Assembly (NCBI GenBank): GCA_947044405.1
Contig: CAMRHE010000645.1
Location: forward strand, 434,001-498,000
Direction: 5' to 3'
Length of the DNA stretch: 64,000 nt
From: Leptodactylus fallax
Taxonomy: Eukaryota > Chordata > Amphibia > Anura > Leptodactylidae
The position numbers and the translations under genes were made by a program. The first letter of the stretch is position 1, and each line of letters opens with the position of its first letter. Shown here one piece after another: positions 9,902 to 19,288 of the stretch. Below the pieces are notes generated by a model. It was not told the origin of the DNA. It was given only the letters and a program-made list of their open reading frames with translations, and made no database searches.

Positions 9902-10590
9902 TTATAGTCCTTTCTTTAACGTAATGAAGAATAGGTATAATAAAACTTAACGTTTATTTAAGTATTAAAAATAAAATCAAAGTGACCAAAATCCCGTGAT
10001 ATGTGTGCTGAGTGCCAGTGAAATGTGTCAAACTGTCAATTGGCAGTGACTTAATACTATCTCCACTGCTGAAGAGTATAAACTCTTATTATGTTATTGT
10101 CTAATACCTCTGCAAAAATTGAAAGAGAATATAACCTATTTCCTGTTGCTACATCTGGTCCTCCTCAAATGGTAAGGAGACCATTATAATCAGGAAAATA
10201 AATTATTAGAAAAAAAATATTTTTCTTGTTTTTAGAGAAAAGAAAAATATCTAAATACATACAGCTCAAAGAGAATCCCCTGCATATTTTGGCAGAATGT
10301 CTGCCTATTGTGTTCCTTAAGGCTTAATTGAACTTAGCCATTGAAGCAGGGGATATTTAGTTGGATTCTGCAGGAGGTATCCAAAGCAGTATTGATAAAG
10401 GTTAATCATAACCAAAAGAGATGTCAAAAAAACATTTTGACGCGTTTCCCCTGCATAAAGGTTCATCAGGAGATGATGTGGCATAGTATACCACTCTGAT
10501 AAAGGTTCAGAGCGGCAATAACAAGAGCTCCGAGATGTGCGGTATTAAATGGGAGTTAACCACTCCCCCTACTGATGTGTAATACCTAAA
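9902..10590 (-). mobile_element. Penelope-type non-coding repeat (family P2), left copy
   Basis: The reverse complement of this segment recurs at 33,812-35,205, where it is interrupted only by a T2-type MITE. It carries a hammerhead-like fold on the minus strand, which in animals is typical of the terminal regions of Penelope-like elements. It lies immediately downstream, on the same strand, of the coding Penelope element. No coding sequence was recognised. Confidence 0.65.
10437..10475 (-). ncRNA. Hammerhead-ribozyme-like motif, degenerate (P2 left)
   Basis: The minus strand reads CTGATGA (10,469-10,463), a short hairpin region with CC/GG pairing, then GAAACGCGTC. CTGATGA...GAAA is the invariant hammerhead core, and CGCG forms a minimal stem III. 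Stem I is damaged: the bases after the cleavage-site C no longer complement CATCTC upstream, whereas they do in the copy at 33,926. Confidence 0.6.
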
Positions 10591-10738
10591 TGGCCAATCA
10601 CAGGGCACCAGAGGCGGAGCGGATCACTCACACCCTCAGGAACACATGGTACTGTGTTTGCCAATTGGTATGGAAGGGAGCGGTACCACCCTCCGTTGTT
10701 ATGGAGATCAAACAACGCATCTCCTATGTACAAGATGT

Positions 10739-11245
10739 AAATTAAAATATACCTTTTATTAACACACAATAAAAACATACGACAGATGTCAACTAAATAT
10801 ACAGTATAGGGAATATCTCATCTATCCCAAAGATAAAAAATGGATTTTCCTATAAAAAAGGCCCCTAATCCCTAACCCCAGATAGATAAAACAGCAATAT
10901 ATAAACTGATGAAAAACTCATGCATCCAAATTGTGAGAGGATGAGTATCAAAAATAGGATTGTTTATACCATCTCCAAACACTATCTGAGCCAGGAAACT
11001 GGGTAACTGATAATTCTCCTCTCAGTAGATGTACTAGATATAAAGTATCATACTGTATATCCTGGTGTATAGTGTAACCAAAAGCCAGTGAGTTAAGAGC
11101 GCATAAGGAGGTGAAAGATGTCCAAACACAGCTAAATGGTATGACGATATTATGTCGGCTCTCTCCCACTAGCTAGGGACATAAAACCACCCCACCCACT
11201 GCTGAAGTACACACCTACACCATACACTATGTTAGCAAGTCAATA
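10739..11245 (-). repeat. Penelope pseudo-LTR, downstream copy
   Basis: About 507 bp match, in direct orientation, the segment 26,023-26,529 (shared AAATTAAAATATA start and GTTAGCAAGTCAATA end). Direct repeats flanking a Penelope coding region are the pseudo-LTR arrangement known for this class, formed by tandem insertion of copies. Confidence 0.8.
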
Positions 11246-11478
11246 CCTAGATATTACATAGATATTAAATAAATAAAGCATGGCGGGTCTGAACCTGCAT
11301 AGAGTTCCATAGGTAAATACATCTGCCATTGACCTAGGTGAGACTAAGTACACACCTGCACTGTCCACTATATTAGCAGGTCAAAGCCTAGATCTTGTTA
11401 AATAGGTAAAACATAGCGGATCTAAACCTGCATAGTGTTCCATAAAAAAGTACATCTATCGGTAACCTAAATAAACTC
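11203..11478 (-). repeat. Two-copy tandem repeat, about 138-bp unit
   Basis: GTACACACCTACACCATACA to about 11,340 and AGTACACACCTGCACTGTCC to about 11,478 share CACTATRTTAGCARGTCAA, TCTRAACCTGCATAG and GTTCCATA blocks in order. It lies between the pseudo-LTR and the hammerhead motif. Confidence 0.75.
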
Positions 11479-11522
11479 AATGCGTTTCCTTTGCACTCAA
11501 TATCAGCAAGTTCATCAGAAGT
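11475..11522 (-). ncRNA. Hammerhead-ribozyme-like motif in Penelope element
   Basis: On the minus strand ACTT precedes CTGATGA (11,518-11,512), then a stem II with CTT/AAG pairing, GAAA (11,488-11,485), CGCATT, then GAGT. GAGT pairs with ACTT (one G-U pair) to give a four-pair stem I. The loop CGCATT differs from CGCGTT in the sister motifs by what looks like CpG deamination. Core nucleotides are intact, so activity is conceivable but weakened. Confidence 0.65.
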
Positions 11523-11632
11523 AGATATACAGTATGTGCGAGGAATAGTACGGTAACAACTGCAATTCCCAGAGCCCTGATGGTGGGCTCCGATACTTAG
11601 AATAGCCGACGCTGAATGCTGGCACAGCAGAC

Positions 11633-11700
11633 ACTTATATAGGTCTGTGTGCTCCTACATAACCCAGCCCACTGCCGCGCACCCACCGGAGAGGACCAAT
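11633..11700 (-). promoter_or_regulatory. Possible Penelope promoter (TATA-like)
   Basis: On the minus strand CCTATATAAGTG lies about 115 bp upstream of the hammerhead core, with ATTGG (an inverted CCAAT box) a further 55 bp upstream in a GC-richer stretch. Position and order fit an RNA polymerase II start upstream of the ribozyme. Evidence is motif-level only. Confidence 0.35.
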
Positions 11701-11759
11701 CAGCGTACAAGTCCACGCCTCCAGCTGATCACGTGATCGCGATACATTGGGCTGGGTTT

Positions 11760-12454
11760 CAATCATAAACAAAAACATATCCATGGTTGGAGAAAACCAG
11801 TACACACGATGACACAGGTAAGTATAATGTACAAAAAATCTAGAGCCAAACGGTGATCAAGGTGAACTGTAGATGATCATATCAGTTGTGATTCCCAAAT
11901 TGTTCAAAAAGAATGGAACTAGTGACAGTGGGATGCCCGTCATCCAAATACTTAGTTGCATGTATTAAAGCAAGAAATATGGTATTACGGAAATAGCGTC
12001 AATGGCATGATCAGTATAAAAAAAAAATAAAAATCTTGGGTTGCATGAATTAAAGCAAATAATATATGATATCACGAAAGTAGCGTCAATGGCATGATCA
12101 GGATAAATCTAAAGGGTTAAACATAGATCATGCATGCCCCTATCCCAAAAAACAAACAAACAAAAAAAAAAAAACGCTAATCCTACATATCTAACCTAAT
12201 ACCTAATACGCATACCTATCAGGATGACATAATGCCTCCCCAACACCACCCAGTCCCATATTAAAGGACCATAGGACACATAAAGGACATAAAAAGGATT
12301 GTATATCCATGTCCACCCCTACATGTCTGCAGGGGTAGCGAACTACACACCCTCAAATAAAGGGGGTGACTGAGATCGCCTCATTGAGGCCAAGCGGTTT
12401 CATAGATTTAAACCTAAAGATCCACTGGGCTTCCTTGCATAATATATCCCTATC
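11760..12454 (-). other. Non-coding part of the Penelope element
   Basis: This stretch lies between the hammerhead/TATA region and the end of the endonuclease frame. AATGGCATGATCAG with its neighbours occurs twice (about 11,999 and 12,088), a short imperfect tandem duplication. Otherwise no feature was recognised. Confidence 0.45.
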
Positions 12455-14164
12455 TCAATCACCCCCTCCAGGTGACTTATGTACACGTTCCAAGCTTTGA
12501 AATTTTATTGAAAAGGCATCACCTAGATGATGCTCCCAAACATGAGTGGCAATGGGAGTGTCTGCCCTACGGGAGATGTCACCAACGTGGTCCAGAATTC
12601 GCCTCCGCAGTTGTCTTTTAGTTTTGCCCACATAACTCAGTGGGCAAGAACAAGAGGCCACATAGACCACCCCCTCCGTCTGACAGTTAATAAACTTCCT
12701 GATAACAAACTCCTGACCAGTCGCATGAGCCTTGACCACAGAGCCTTTGTGTATATATTCACAGGCTCGACAGGACCTGCATTTAAATGTACCTGGAAGA
12801 CGGGCAGCACCTAACCAGGTTAAAGATGTTTTAGGCAGCCCCAGATGGCTATGTGTGACCCTGTCGCCAAGATTCCTCCCTCTACAGAAGGTGATAGATG
12901 TTTCAGGGGTAATCATATCCCGTAAATCCGAGTCTTGCCTTAGTATGTCCCAGTATGTACGAAGTACGTCCAGGACATCCTTAGAATTGCTATCATATGT
13001 CCCAATCATTCATATCTGGTTAGTTGATAAATCCCAATGTTTGGGTATCAACAGAGTACTTCTGGGAGTATGCCTCGCAAGGTCACGGGATTCCTCCAGC
13101 AATGATCGTGGATAACCCCGAACCCTAAATCTTTCAAGCAAGAGTTGACTCTGCCTATCATATTCATCATCTGATGAGAAATTCCTTTGTACCCGAAGGA
13201 ACTGCTCCTTAGGGATACCTCTTCTCAAGGGCAAGGGATGATGGCTATCCCAACTCAAAAGGGAATTCGTAGCTGTATCTTTTCTATAAAGGGTAGTAGT
13301 CAATTCACCTTCACCAGTAATCGTAATCATAATATCCAAAAAAGGAATTTGGCTCTTATGAATGCAAGATGTAAATCTAAGATTTAAATCGTTCGTATTG
13401 AGAAACTTGGTAAAATCATGGAAAGAATCAGAGGGCTCAGACCATACAGTCAGTATGTCATCGATGTATCTAAGCCATACTAAAACATATGGTATCCATT
13501 GTTCACAGGCCTCACTAAAAACGATGCGTTCTTCCCACCACCCCAAAAAGATCCCCATAGCGGTTCCCCGCCTCTGGTGGTAGAAACGCCCGTTAAAAAG
13601 AAAAGAGTTATGTGTAAGAACAAACTCCAATAACTCTATAACAAAGGCACTGTGAGCTGTAAACTGTGTCCCATGGGTCCTCAAAAAGTGTTCCACAGCT
13701 CCACACCCCCTATCATGAGGGATGGAGCTGTAGAGCGCCTCAACGTCCAAACTAGCAAGGAGTGCCCCCGATGGCACATGGATGTCCTCCAAATGTTTGA
13801 GGACATCCATTGTGTCTCGGACATACGATGGGAGGGCCAGCACAAAAGGACGTAAAACCTTATCAATATAAGTGCTAGCACCTTGAGTCAACCCGTCGAT
13901 ACCCGAGACAATGAGGCGGTCCTTCACGGGTGAATACCCCTTATGGACCTTGGGTAAACAGTAAAACGTGGGGACCCATGGGAACCTAGGACACATATAC
14001 TCCCACTCTTTATGGGAGACAAGGTCCTCTGATTTTGCCCGATCCAAAATCTCTTGGAGCTTGGTACAATAAAGAGCACTTGGGTCTGATGGTAAAACCT
14101 CATAGTTGGCGGTGTCGGATAGAATATCTTCACAAATAGAAACACAGTGATCCCGATCCAGCAT
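12455..14164 (-). pseudogene. Penelope-like RT and GIY-YIG endonuclease (one in-frame stop)
   Basis: On the minus strand one frame from 14,164 to 12,455 encodes the reverse transcriptase and endonuclease of a Penelope-like element, which copies its RNA at a nick made by its own endonuclease. RT signatures are SLDVEALYSSIPH (motif A Asp), RRGTAMGI (motif B region) and RYIDDILTVW, with the YIDD catalytic box intact. Near the C-terminus GVVYVASCSCPLSYVGKTKR is a GIY-YIG domain, preceded by a CRSCRACEY cysteine motif. A single TGA at 13,012-13,010 divides the frame (NQI-stop-MIGTY). Upstream, a run of seven C on the plus strand (14,175-14,181) shifts the frame, and a TAG follows at about 14,217. 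Otherwise this is a well-preserved copy. The YIDD and cysteine patterns suggest a Neptune/Poseidon-type lineage; that is inference. Confidence 0.92.
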
Positions 14165-14732
14165 AACTATGTTACCCCCCCTTATCAGAGGGTTTTATGA
14201 CTACCGTATCATCCTGCTACAAATTCTTAAGGGCACATAACTGTGAGGAGGTCAGGTTACTTTTTCTTGTTGTCCGTTTAAGACTCAAAGTAGATAACTT
14301 GTCCGCCACCATCTTCTCAAAAATATTGATATGTTTAGTATCGCATGGTGGAGGATTTGTACGATTCTTTAGTCTAAGGTCCGTAAATGGACCTGGACCT
14401 GTTAAGCCCTGGCCCTCCAACCACAGAGATTCAAGTGCCCTAAGACCCTCTAGATCACTTCTCCCAACACCCAGTTCCCTTGATCTACGCAACTCCATAA
14501 TTCACATGAATTTAAACCACTTAAGTTTTCTCAATATCTTTCAATATTCAACTGGAGTTCTCTCTCCTTCTTAGAATACTCAGGGTCAGCTCCAAAGGTC
14601 CTAGCCTTAGTAATCAATTCATCAAGAGAAGTCCCTAATACATCAAGATTCCTCTTCTCTTCCTCCAATAGAAAGGACATTAGATGGAGGGAAGATTCCG
14701 CCACCTCTCGTTCCCATAAGGAGAGAAAGCGG
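14165..14732 (-). pseudogene. Penelope ORF, central part (frameshifted)
   Basis: The minus strand continues the Penelope polyprotein upstream of the RT: VVIKPSDKGG just before the RT block, and farther up a charged segment with LWEREVAESSLHL and KKERELQLN. Frameshifts lie near 14,180 and 14,500. At 14,733-14,740 the frame runs into an inserted hAT-type element and resumes at 25,596 beyond it; GGTGAACG occurs at both junctions. Confidence 0.8.
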
Positions 14733-15001
14733 GGTGAACGCAGGAGCGCACCGCTAATGAGGCGAAGTGAGGTGGCCGCCTCAGGTGGCACTGTCCGTCA
14801 CTGTCTGGGGGGCGGCATTTTTACCATTTATTTAATGTAAACCAGCCCAGGACAGGCCGCTTTAAAAAAAACAAAGCTGAGTGGGGCCTGTCCTGGTCCG
14901 GTATACGAGACCTCTGCGTGTCAGCGTAGAAGAGGAGCGGCGGCGGCGGCTCCATCATGGGATTGCAGGTAGGTGACAAAAACTTATTTTTTTTATATAT
15001 A

Positions 15002-16630
15002 CAGTGCCTTGTGAAAGTATTCGGCCCCCTTGAACTTTTCATTCTTTTGCCACATTTCAGGCTTCAAACATAAGGATATAAAATTTTAATTTTTTGGAGA
15101 AGAATCAACAAGTGGGACACAATCGTGAAGTGGAACAAAATTTATTGGATATTTTAAACTTTTGCAAAAATAAAAAACTGAAAAGTGGGGCGTGCCAAAT
15201 TATTTGGCCCCCTTAAGTTAATACTTTGTAGCGCCACCTTTTGCTGCGATTACAGCTGCAAGTCGCTTGGGGTATGTCTCTATCAGTTTTGCACATCGAG
15301 AGACTGATATTCTTGCCCATTCTTCATTGGAAAACAGCTCGAGCTCAGTGAGGTTGGATGGAGAGCGTTTGTGAACAGCAGTTTTCAGCTCATTCCACAG
15401 ATTCTCCATTGGATTCAGGTCTGGACTTTGACTTGGCCATTCTAACACCTGGATACGTTTATTTGTGAACCATTCCATTGTAGATTTTGCTTTATGTTTG
15501 GGATCATTGTCTTGTTGGAAGATAAATCTCCGTCCCAGTCTCAGGTCTTTTGCAGACTCCAACAGGTTTTCTTCCAGAATGGTCCTGTATTTGGCTACAT
15601 CCATCTTCCCATCAATTTTAACCATCTTCCCTATCCCTGCTGAAGAAAAGCAGGCCCAAACCATGATGCTGCCACCACCATGTTTGACAGTGGGGATGGT
15701 GTGTTCAGGGTGATGAGCTGTGTTGCTTTTACGCCAAACATATCGTTTTGCATTGTGGCCAAAAAGTTCGATTTTGGTTTCATCTGACCAGAGCACCTTC
15801 TTCCACATGTTTGGTGTGTCTCCCAGATGGCTTGTGGCAAACTTTAAACAAGACTTTTTATGGATATCTTTGAGAAATGGCTTTCTTCTTGCCACTCTTC
15901 CATAAAAGCCAGATTTGTGCAGCGTACGACTGATTGCTGTCCTATGGGCAGACTCTCCCACCTCAGCTGTAGATGTCTGCAGTTCATCCAGAGTGATCAT
16001 GGGCCTCTTAGCTGCATCTCTGATCAGTCTTCTCCTTGTTTGAGATGAAAGTTTAGAGGGACGGCCGGGTCTTGGTAGATTTGCAGTGGTCTGATACTCC
16101 TTCCATTTCAATATGATCGCTTGCACAGTGCTCCTTGGGATGTTTAAAGTTTGGGAAATCTTTTTGTATCCAAATCCGGCTTTAAACTTCTCCACAACAG
16201 TATCACGGACATGCCTGGTGTGTTCCTTGGTCTTCATGATGCTCTCTGTGCTTTAAACAGAACCCTGAGACTATCACAGAGCAGGTGCATTTATACGGAG
16301 ACTTGATTACACACAGGTGGATTATATTTATCATCATCAGTCATTTAGGACAACATTGGATCATTCAGAGAACCTCACTGAACTTCTGGAGTGAGTTTGC
16401 TGCACTGAAAGTAAAGGGGCCGAATAATATTGCACGCCCCACTTTTCAGTTTTTTATTTTTTCCAAAAGTTTCAAATAACCAATAAATTTTGTTCCACTA
16501 AACAATTGTGTCCCACTTGTTGTTGATTCTTCACCAAAAAAATAAAAATTTTATATCCTTATGTTTGAAGCCTGAAATGTGGCAAAAGGTTGAAAAGTTC
16601 AAGGGGGCCGAATACTTTCGCAAGGCACTG
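15002..16630 (-). mobile_element. Tc1 element, family I, copy 2 (complete)
   Basis: The 1,629-bp transposon is flanked by TA (15,000-15,001 and 16,631-16,632). The inverted ends are about 215 bp, beginning CAGTGCCTTGTGAAAG and, in complement, CAGTGCCTTGCGAAAG. Each contains an inner copy of the ATTATTYGGCCCC motif, the IR/DR layout of Sleeping Beauty-type Tc1 elements, where it provides two transposase sites per end. The equivalent position in hAT copy B (about 30,505) is empty, confirming that this is a later insertion. Confidence 0.95.
15218..16237 (-). CDS. Tc1-type transposase, apparently intact
   Basis: An uninterrupted 339-codon frame on the minus strand encodes a DD34E transposase that would bind the inverted ends and perform cut-and-paste transposition at TA. 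The first ~115 residues form the paired-like DNA-binding part: one helix-turn-helix around residues 12-45, a GRPSK AT-hook-like motif at 58-62, and a second helix-turn-helix to about 110. The catalytic triad is D152 (WSDETK), D243 (QQDNDPKH) and E278 (NPMEN), with 34 residues between the last two. The GGG box is at 187-189. The length equals the usual 340 residues and the start MKTKEH matches the sister copies. The sequence resembles the fish 'Passport' type of Tc1. Whether it is active is not shown; all visible key residues are present. Confidence 0.95.
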   Translation of the reverse strand: MKTKEHTRHVRDTVVEKFKAGFGYKKISQTLNIPRSTVQAIILKWKEYQTTANLPRPGRPSKLSSQTRRRLIRDAAKRPMITLDELQTSTAEVGESAHRTAISRTLHKSGFYGRVARRKPFLKDIHKKSCLKFATSHLGDTPNMWKKVLWSDETKIELFGHNAKRYVWRKSNTAHHPEHTIPTVKHGGGSIMVWACFSSAGIGKMVKIDGKMDVAKYRTILEENLLESAKDLRLGRRFIFQQDNDPKHKAKSTMEWFTNKRIQVLEWPSQSPDLNPMENLWNELKTAVHKRSPSNLTELELFSNEEWARISVSRCAKLIETYPKRLAAVIAAKGGATKY

Positions 16631-16635
16631 TATAT

Positions 16636-16684
16636 AAATAGGCCGTAACCTGCTGGAGTAACCCCGGCAGGTAACGGCCTATTT
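16636..16684. repeat. Palindrome in hAT copy A
   Basis: AAATAGGCCGTAACCTGC pairs with GCAGGTAACGGCCTATTT with one mismatch around a short GGAGTAACCCC centre. Equivalents are at 30,512, 41,150 and, decayed, 3,514. Confidence 0.9.
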
Positions 16685-16808
16685 ACTTATCGATCCCCGC
16701 GCCTGCCGTGGCCACCTCCGCTTCCCCTTCTGCTATCAGATGCAGAAGGGGGAATCAGAAGCATCTGTGAGCGGCAACGGGGATTGCTAAGTGAGGCCAA
16801 ATACTAAT

Positions 16809-16852
16809 ATTATTATACTCCGGGGTCTTTTCAGACCCCGGAGCATAATAAT
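16809..16852. repeat. Hairpin with GGGGTCT arms, hAT copy A
   Basis: A 20-bp arm ATTATTATACTCCGGGGTCT pairs with its complement (one mismatch) across a four-base loop. A second, decayed copy (about 17,097-17,131) sits just before the minisatellite. Confidence 0.9.
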
Positions 16853-17139
16853 CGGAGACCCAGGGGAGGTGATAAACATAAAAACCAAAGTTACTCACCT
16901 CTCCGGCGATCCGATGTTACTCCCAGCAGGCTTCGGCCTTCTTTGGTGACGTCCCAGGCATCACGTGAGCCAGCCCAACGTTATTATGTTGCGACGCCGG
17001 TCTGTGCGACATTGAAGAGGGCCGAAAGCAGGGAGCGCACCAGAGCCCAGGTAAGTAACACTGGTTTTTATGTTTGTCATCACCTGGGTCTCCGATCATT
17101 ATCATCTTTTAGACCCCAGAGTATAATAATAGTTCATGG

Positions 17140-17870
17140 GTGGGTTACTATGGAGCAGAATACTGTGTGCAGGGGCCACTATGGGGCATAATTACGTGTG
17201 CAGGGGCCACTATGGAGTATAATACCGAGTGCAGGGGCCACTATGGGACATAATACCATGTGCAGGGGCCACTATGGAGCATAATACCGAGTGCAGGGGC
17301 CACTATGGAGCATAATACTGAGTGCAGGGACCACTATGAGGCATAATACTGTGTGCAGGGGCCACTATGGAGCATAGTACCGAGTGCAGGGGCCACTATG
17401 GAGCATAATACTGAGTGCAGGGACCACTATGAGGCATAATACCGTGTGCAGGGGCCACTATGGAGCATAGTACTGTGTGCAGGGGCCGCTGCGGGGCATA
17501 ATACCGTGTGCAGGGGCCACTATGAGGCATAATATCATGTGCAGGGGCCGCTTTGGGGCATAATACCCTTTACAGGGGCCACTGCTGGGCATAATACCGT
17601 GTGCAGGGGCTACTATGAGGCATAATACCGTGTGCAGGGGCCGCTGCGGGGCATAATACCCTGTGCAGGTGCCACTGCTGGGAATAATACTGTGTGTTTG
17701 GGCCACTGCTGAGCATAATACCATGTGCAGGGCCGCTGCAGGGCATAATACCATGTGCAGGGACTGCTGCTGGGCATAATACTGTGTGCAGCGGCCGCTG
17801 CGGGGCATAATACCATGTAATACTGTGTGCAGGGGCCGCTGTGGGCCATAATACTGTGTAATACTGTATT
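17140..17870 (+). repeat. Minisatellite in hAT copy A, unit about 31-33 bp
   Basis: More than twenty units of the form CAGGGGCCACTATGGAGCATAATACCGTGTG run in tandem. Variants include TATGAGG and TGCGGGG in the centre. Long minus-strand peptides with repeated AHGIMPRSGPC or TQYYA are repeat translations. The homologous array in copy B (31,020-31,560) is shorter, so unit number differs between copies. Confidence 0.95.
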
Positions 17871-17879
17871 AAAAAAAAA

Positions 17880-18792
17880 AAACACCTACCCACCTCGTGT
17901 ATAGGACGAGCCTATAGTTACATGACATGACCGCTATGAGATGAATGACACTATGTAAACAGAGAAGCGGTCACGGCGCTTACACATGTACCACGGTTCA
18001 TTCAAACAGGTTATCAGGAGGGGTCCTGGATTTTTGAGCCCCACTGATTAGTTTATTAATGACCTGGAAAACCTTTTAATTAGTTAACACCTGGGGCATT
18101 ATTAATAATGGGCACTAGTTATATAGGGTACACACAGACATTATTAATATAAAGATGCACTTGGGAGTATTATTCATTATGGTGGGTTATATCATATATT
18201 TTATAATTTGGGTAGCAGCAGGATGGGTGTGCAGGTGAGGACAATGTGGGTCGGATGCCTGGAAAAGTGAGGAGCCAAAGAGGTCTGTGTTGTAAACTTT
18301 ACAGAGACAAGTCACAGCTGGAAGAAGTGGTCATGGTGGTCCAAAGGGAAGAGAAGGGAAATGTGACCGATTAGTCAGAGACGTCACCTGTAAGTCACAA
18401 AATGTTACTGCCCTGTATTCACCTAAATGATAGAGAATAAATACCTGATTGATGGGGGTCGTCTTCTGAGACCCCCACTGAGCCTGAGAATTGTTTTTTT
18501 TTCCCCCACTGGGTGGGAATTCAGCCTGACCGCAGCCATATATAGTCGTGTCACTTGGTGGATGGACGAACCCGCGTGGCTCTCATTCACTTCGATGGGA
18601 GTGCCGAAGATACCTGAAGTACAGTACTCGGCTATCTGCAGCGCTCCTATTATAGAGAATGGAGGCCATGTGGGCTCGTCCAGCCACCAAGCAGAAGATG
18701 TGTGAAGTTATTGTCATTGTTAATGATGTGTTGTTGATTTCTGATACTGAAGTAATACAGGAAGAAGAATTCTTAAAAACTGTTTCATAAGT
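17880..18792 (+). repeat. Right part of hAT copy A before the L1 insertion
   Basis: Non-coding sequence matches 31,640-32,590 in copy B almost throughout (GGTCACGGCGCTTA, GATTAGTTTATTAATGACC, TGGGTGTGCAGGTGAGGAC). A foldback at 18,549-18,694 pairs CACTTGGTGGATGGACGA with its near complement. Confidence 0.85.
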
Positions 18793-18821
18793 TTGTGTAT
18801 GTTTATGTTTAATCAAGTTTA

Positions 18822-19288
18822 TTAAAGTTTTGCAATAAGAACAGAAGAAAAAAAAAAGGGGAGGGGGGTACAATGCCATAGCATCAGTATCAATGAAGAC
18901 AGGGGGTCACCCAAACCACTCTGTTCATATATAAGGCACAGTAGTAAAGAATTAGGTGAAGGGCTGGCGAGGCCCACAATAAGGAAATCGACCGTGAATA
19001 ACACAGTGGCAACTAATATAACTGTAACAATAGGTGGGTGATGGCTGGGAGAACAAAAATCCAACTGTAGAGAGCCGCCACAGGACCACCCACCTAACAG
19101 TAGATTAAGACAAACGTTGAAAGGGAGGGGGATCATAGGGATTACATGGTGTACTGGACACACATAACGACAGACATGACTAGGACAGAGGGGACACATT
19201 GGGACAAGGGGGGAAGGAATGGAAGAGAAAATTTGGTTATGGAGAGCAGATGGACACTGCACCAACAGAGGAGCAAAGCAACCCCACA
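18822..19288 (-). other. L1-1 3' untranslated region
   Basis: Sequence between the ORF2 stop and the 3' end: pyrimidine-rich on the minus strand, closing with TTTAATAAACTTG as a probable polyadenylation signal. The element lacks a long poly(A) tail. Confidence 0.65.

Noticed and set aside
10739..11245. True LTRs of an LTR retrotransposon
   Set aside because: The direct repeats flank a Penelope-type RT/GIY-YIG frame, lack TG...CA ends, and have neither primer-binding site nor integrase; pseudo-LTRs fit better.
15002..15215. tRNA or SINE promoter near Tc1 ends
   Set aside because: I saw no convincing A/B box pair or cloverleaf; the sequence is accounted for by the Tc1 inverted repeat.
17458..17893. 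Long minus-strand frames with repeated AHGIMPRSGPC-like peptides
   Set aside because: They are translations of the 31-33-bp minisatellite, open in several frames at once, and change with unit number between hAT copies.
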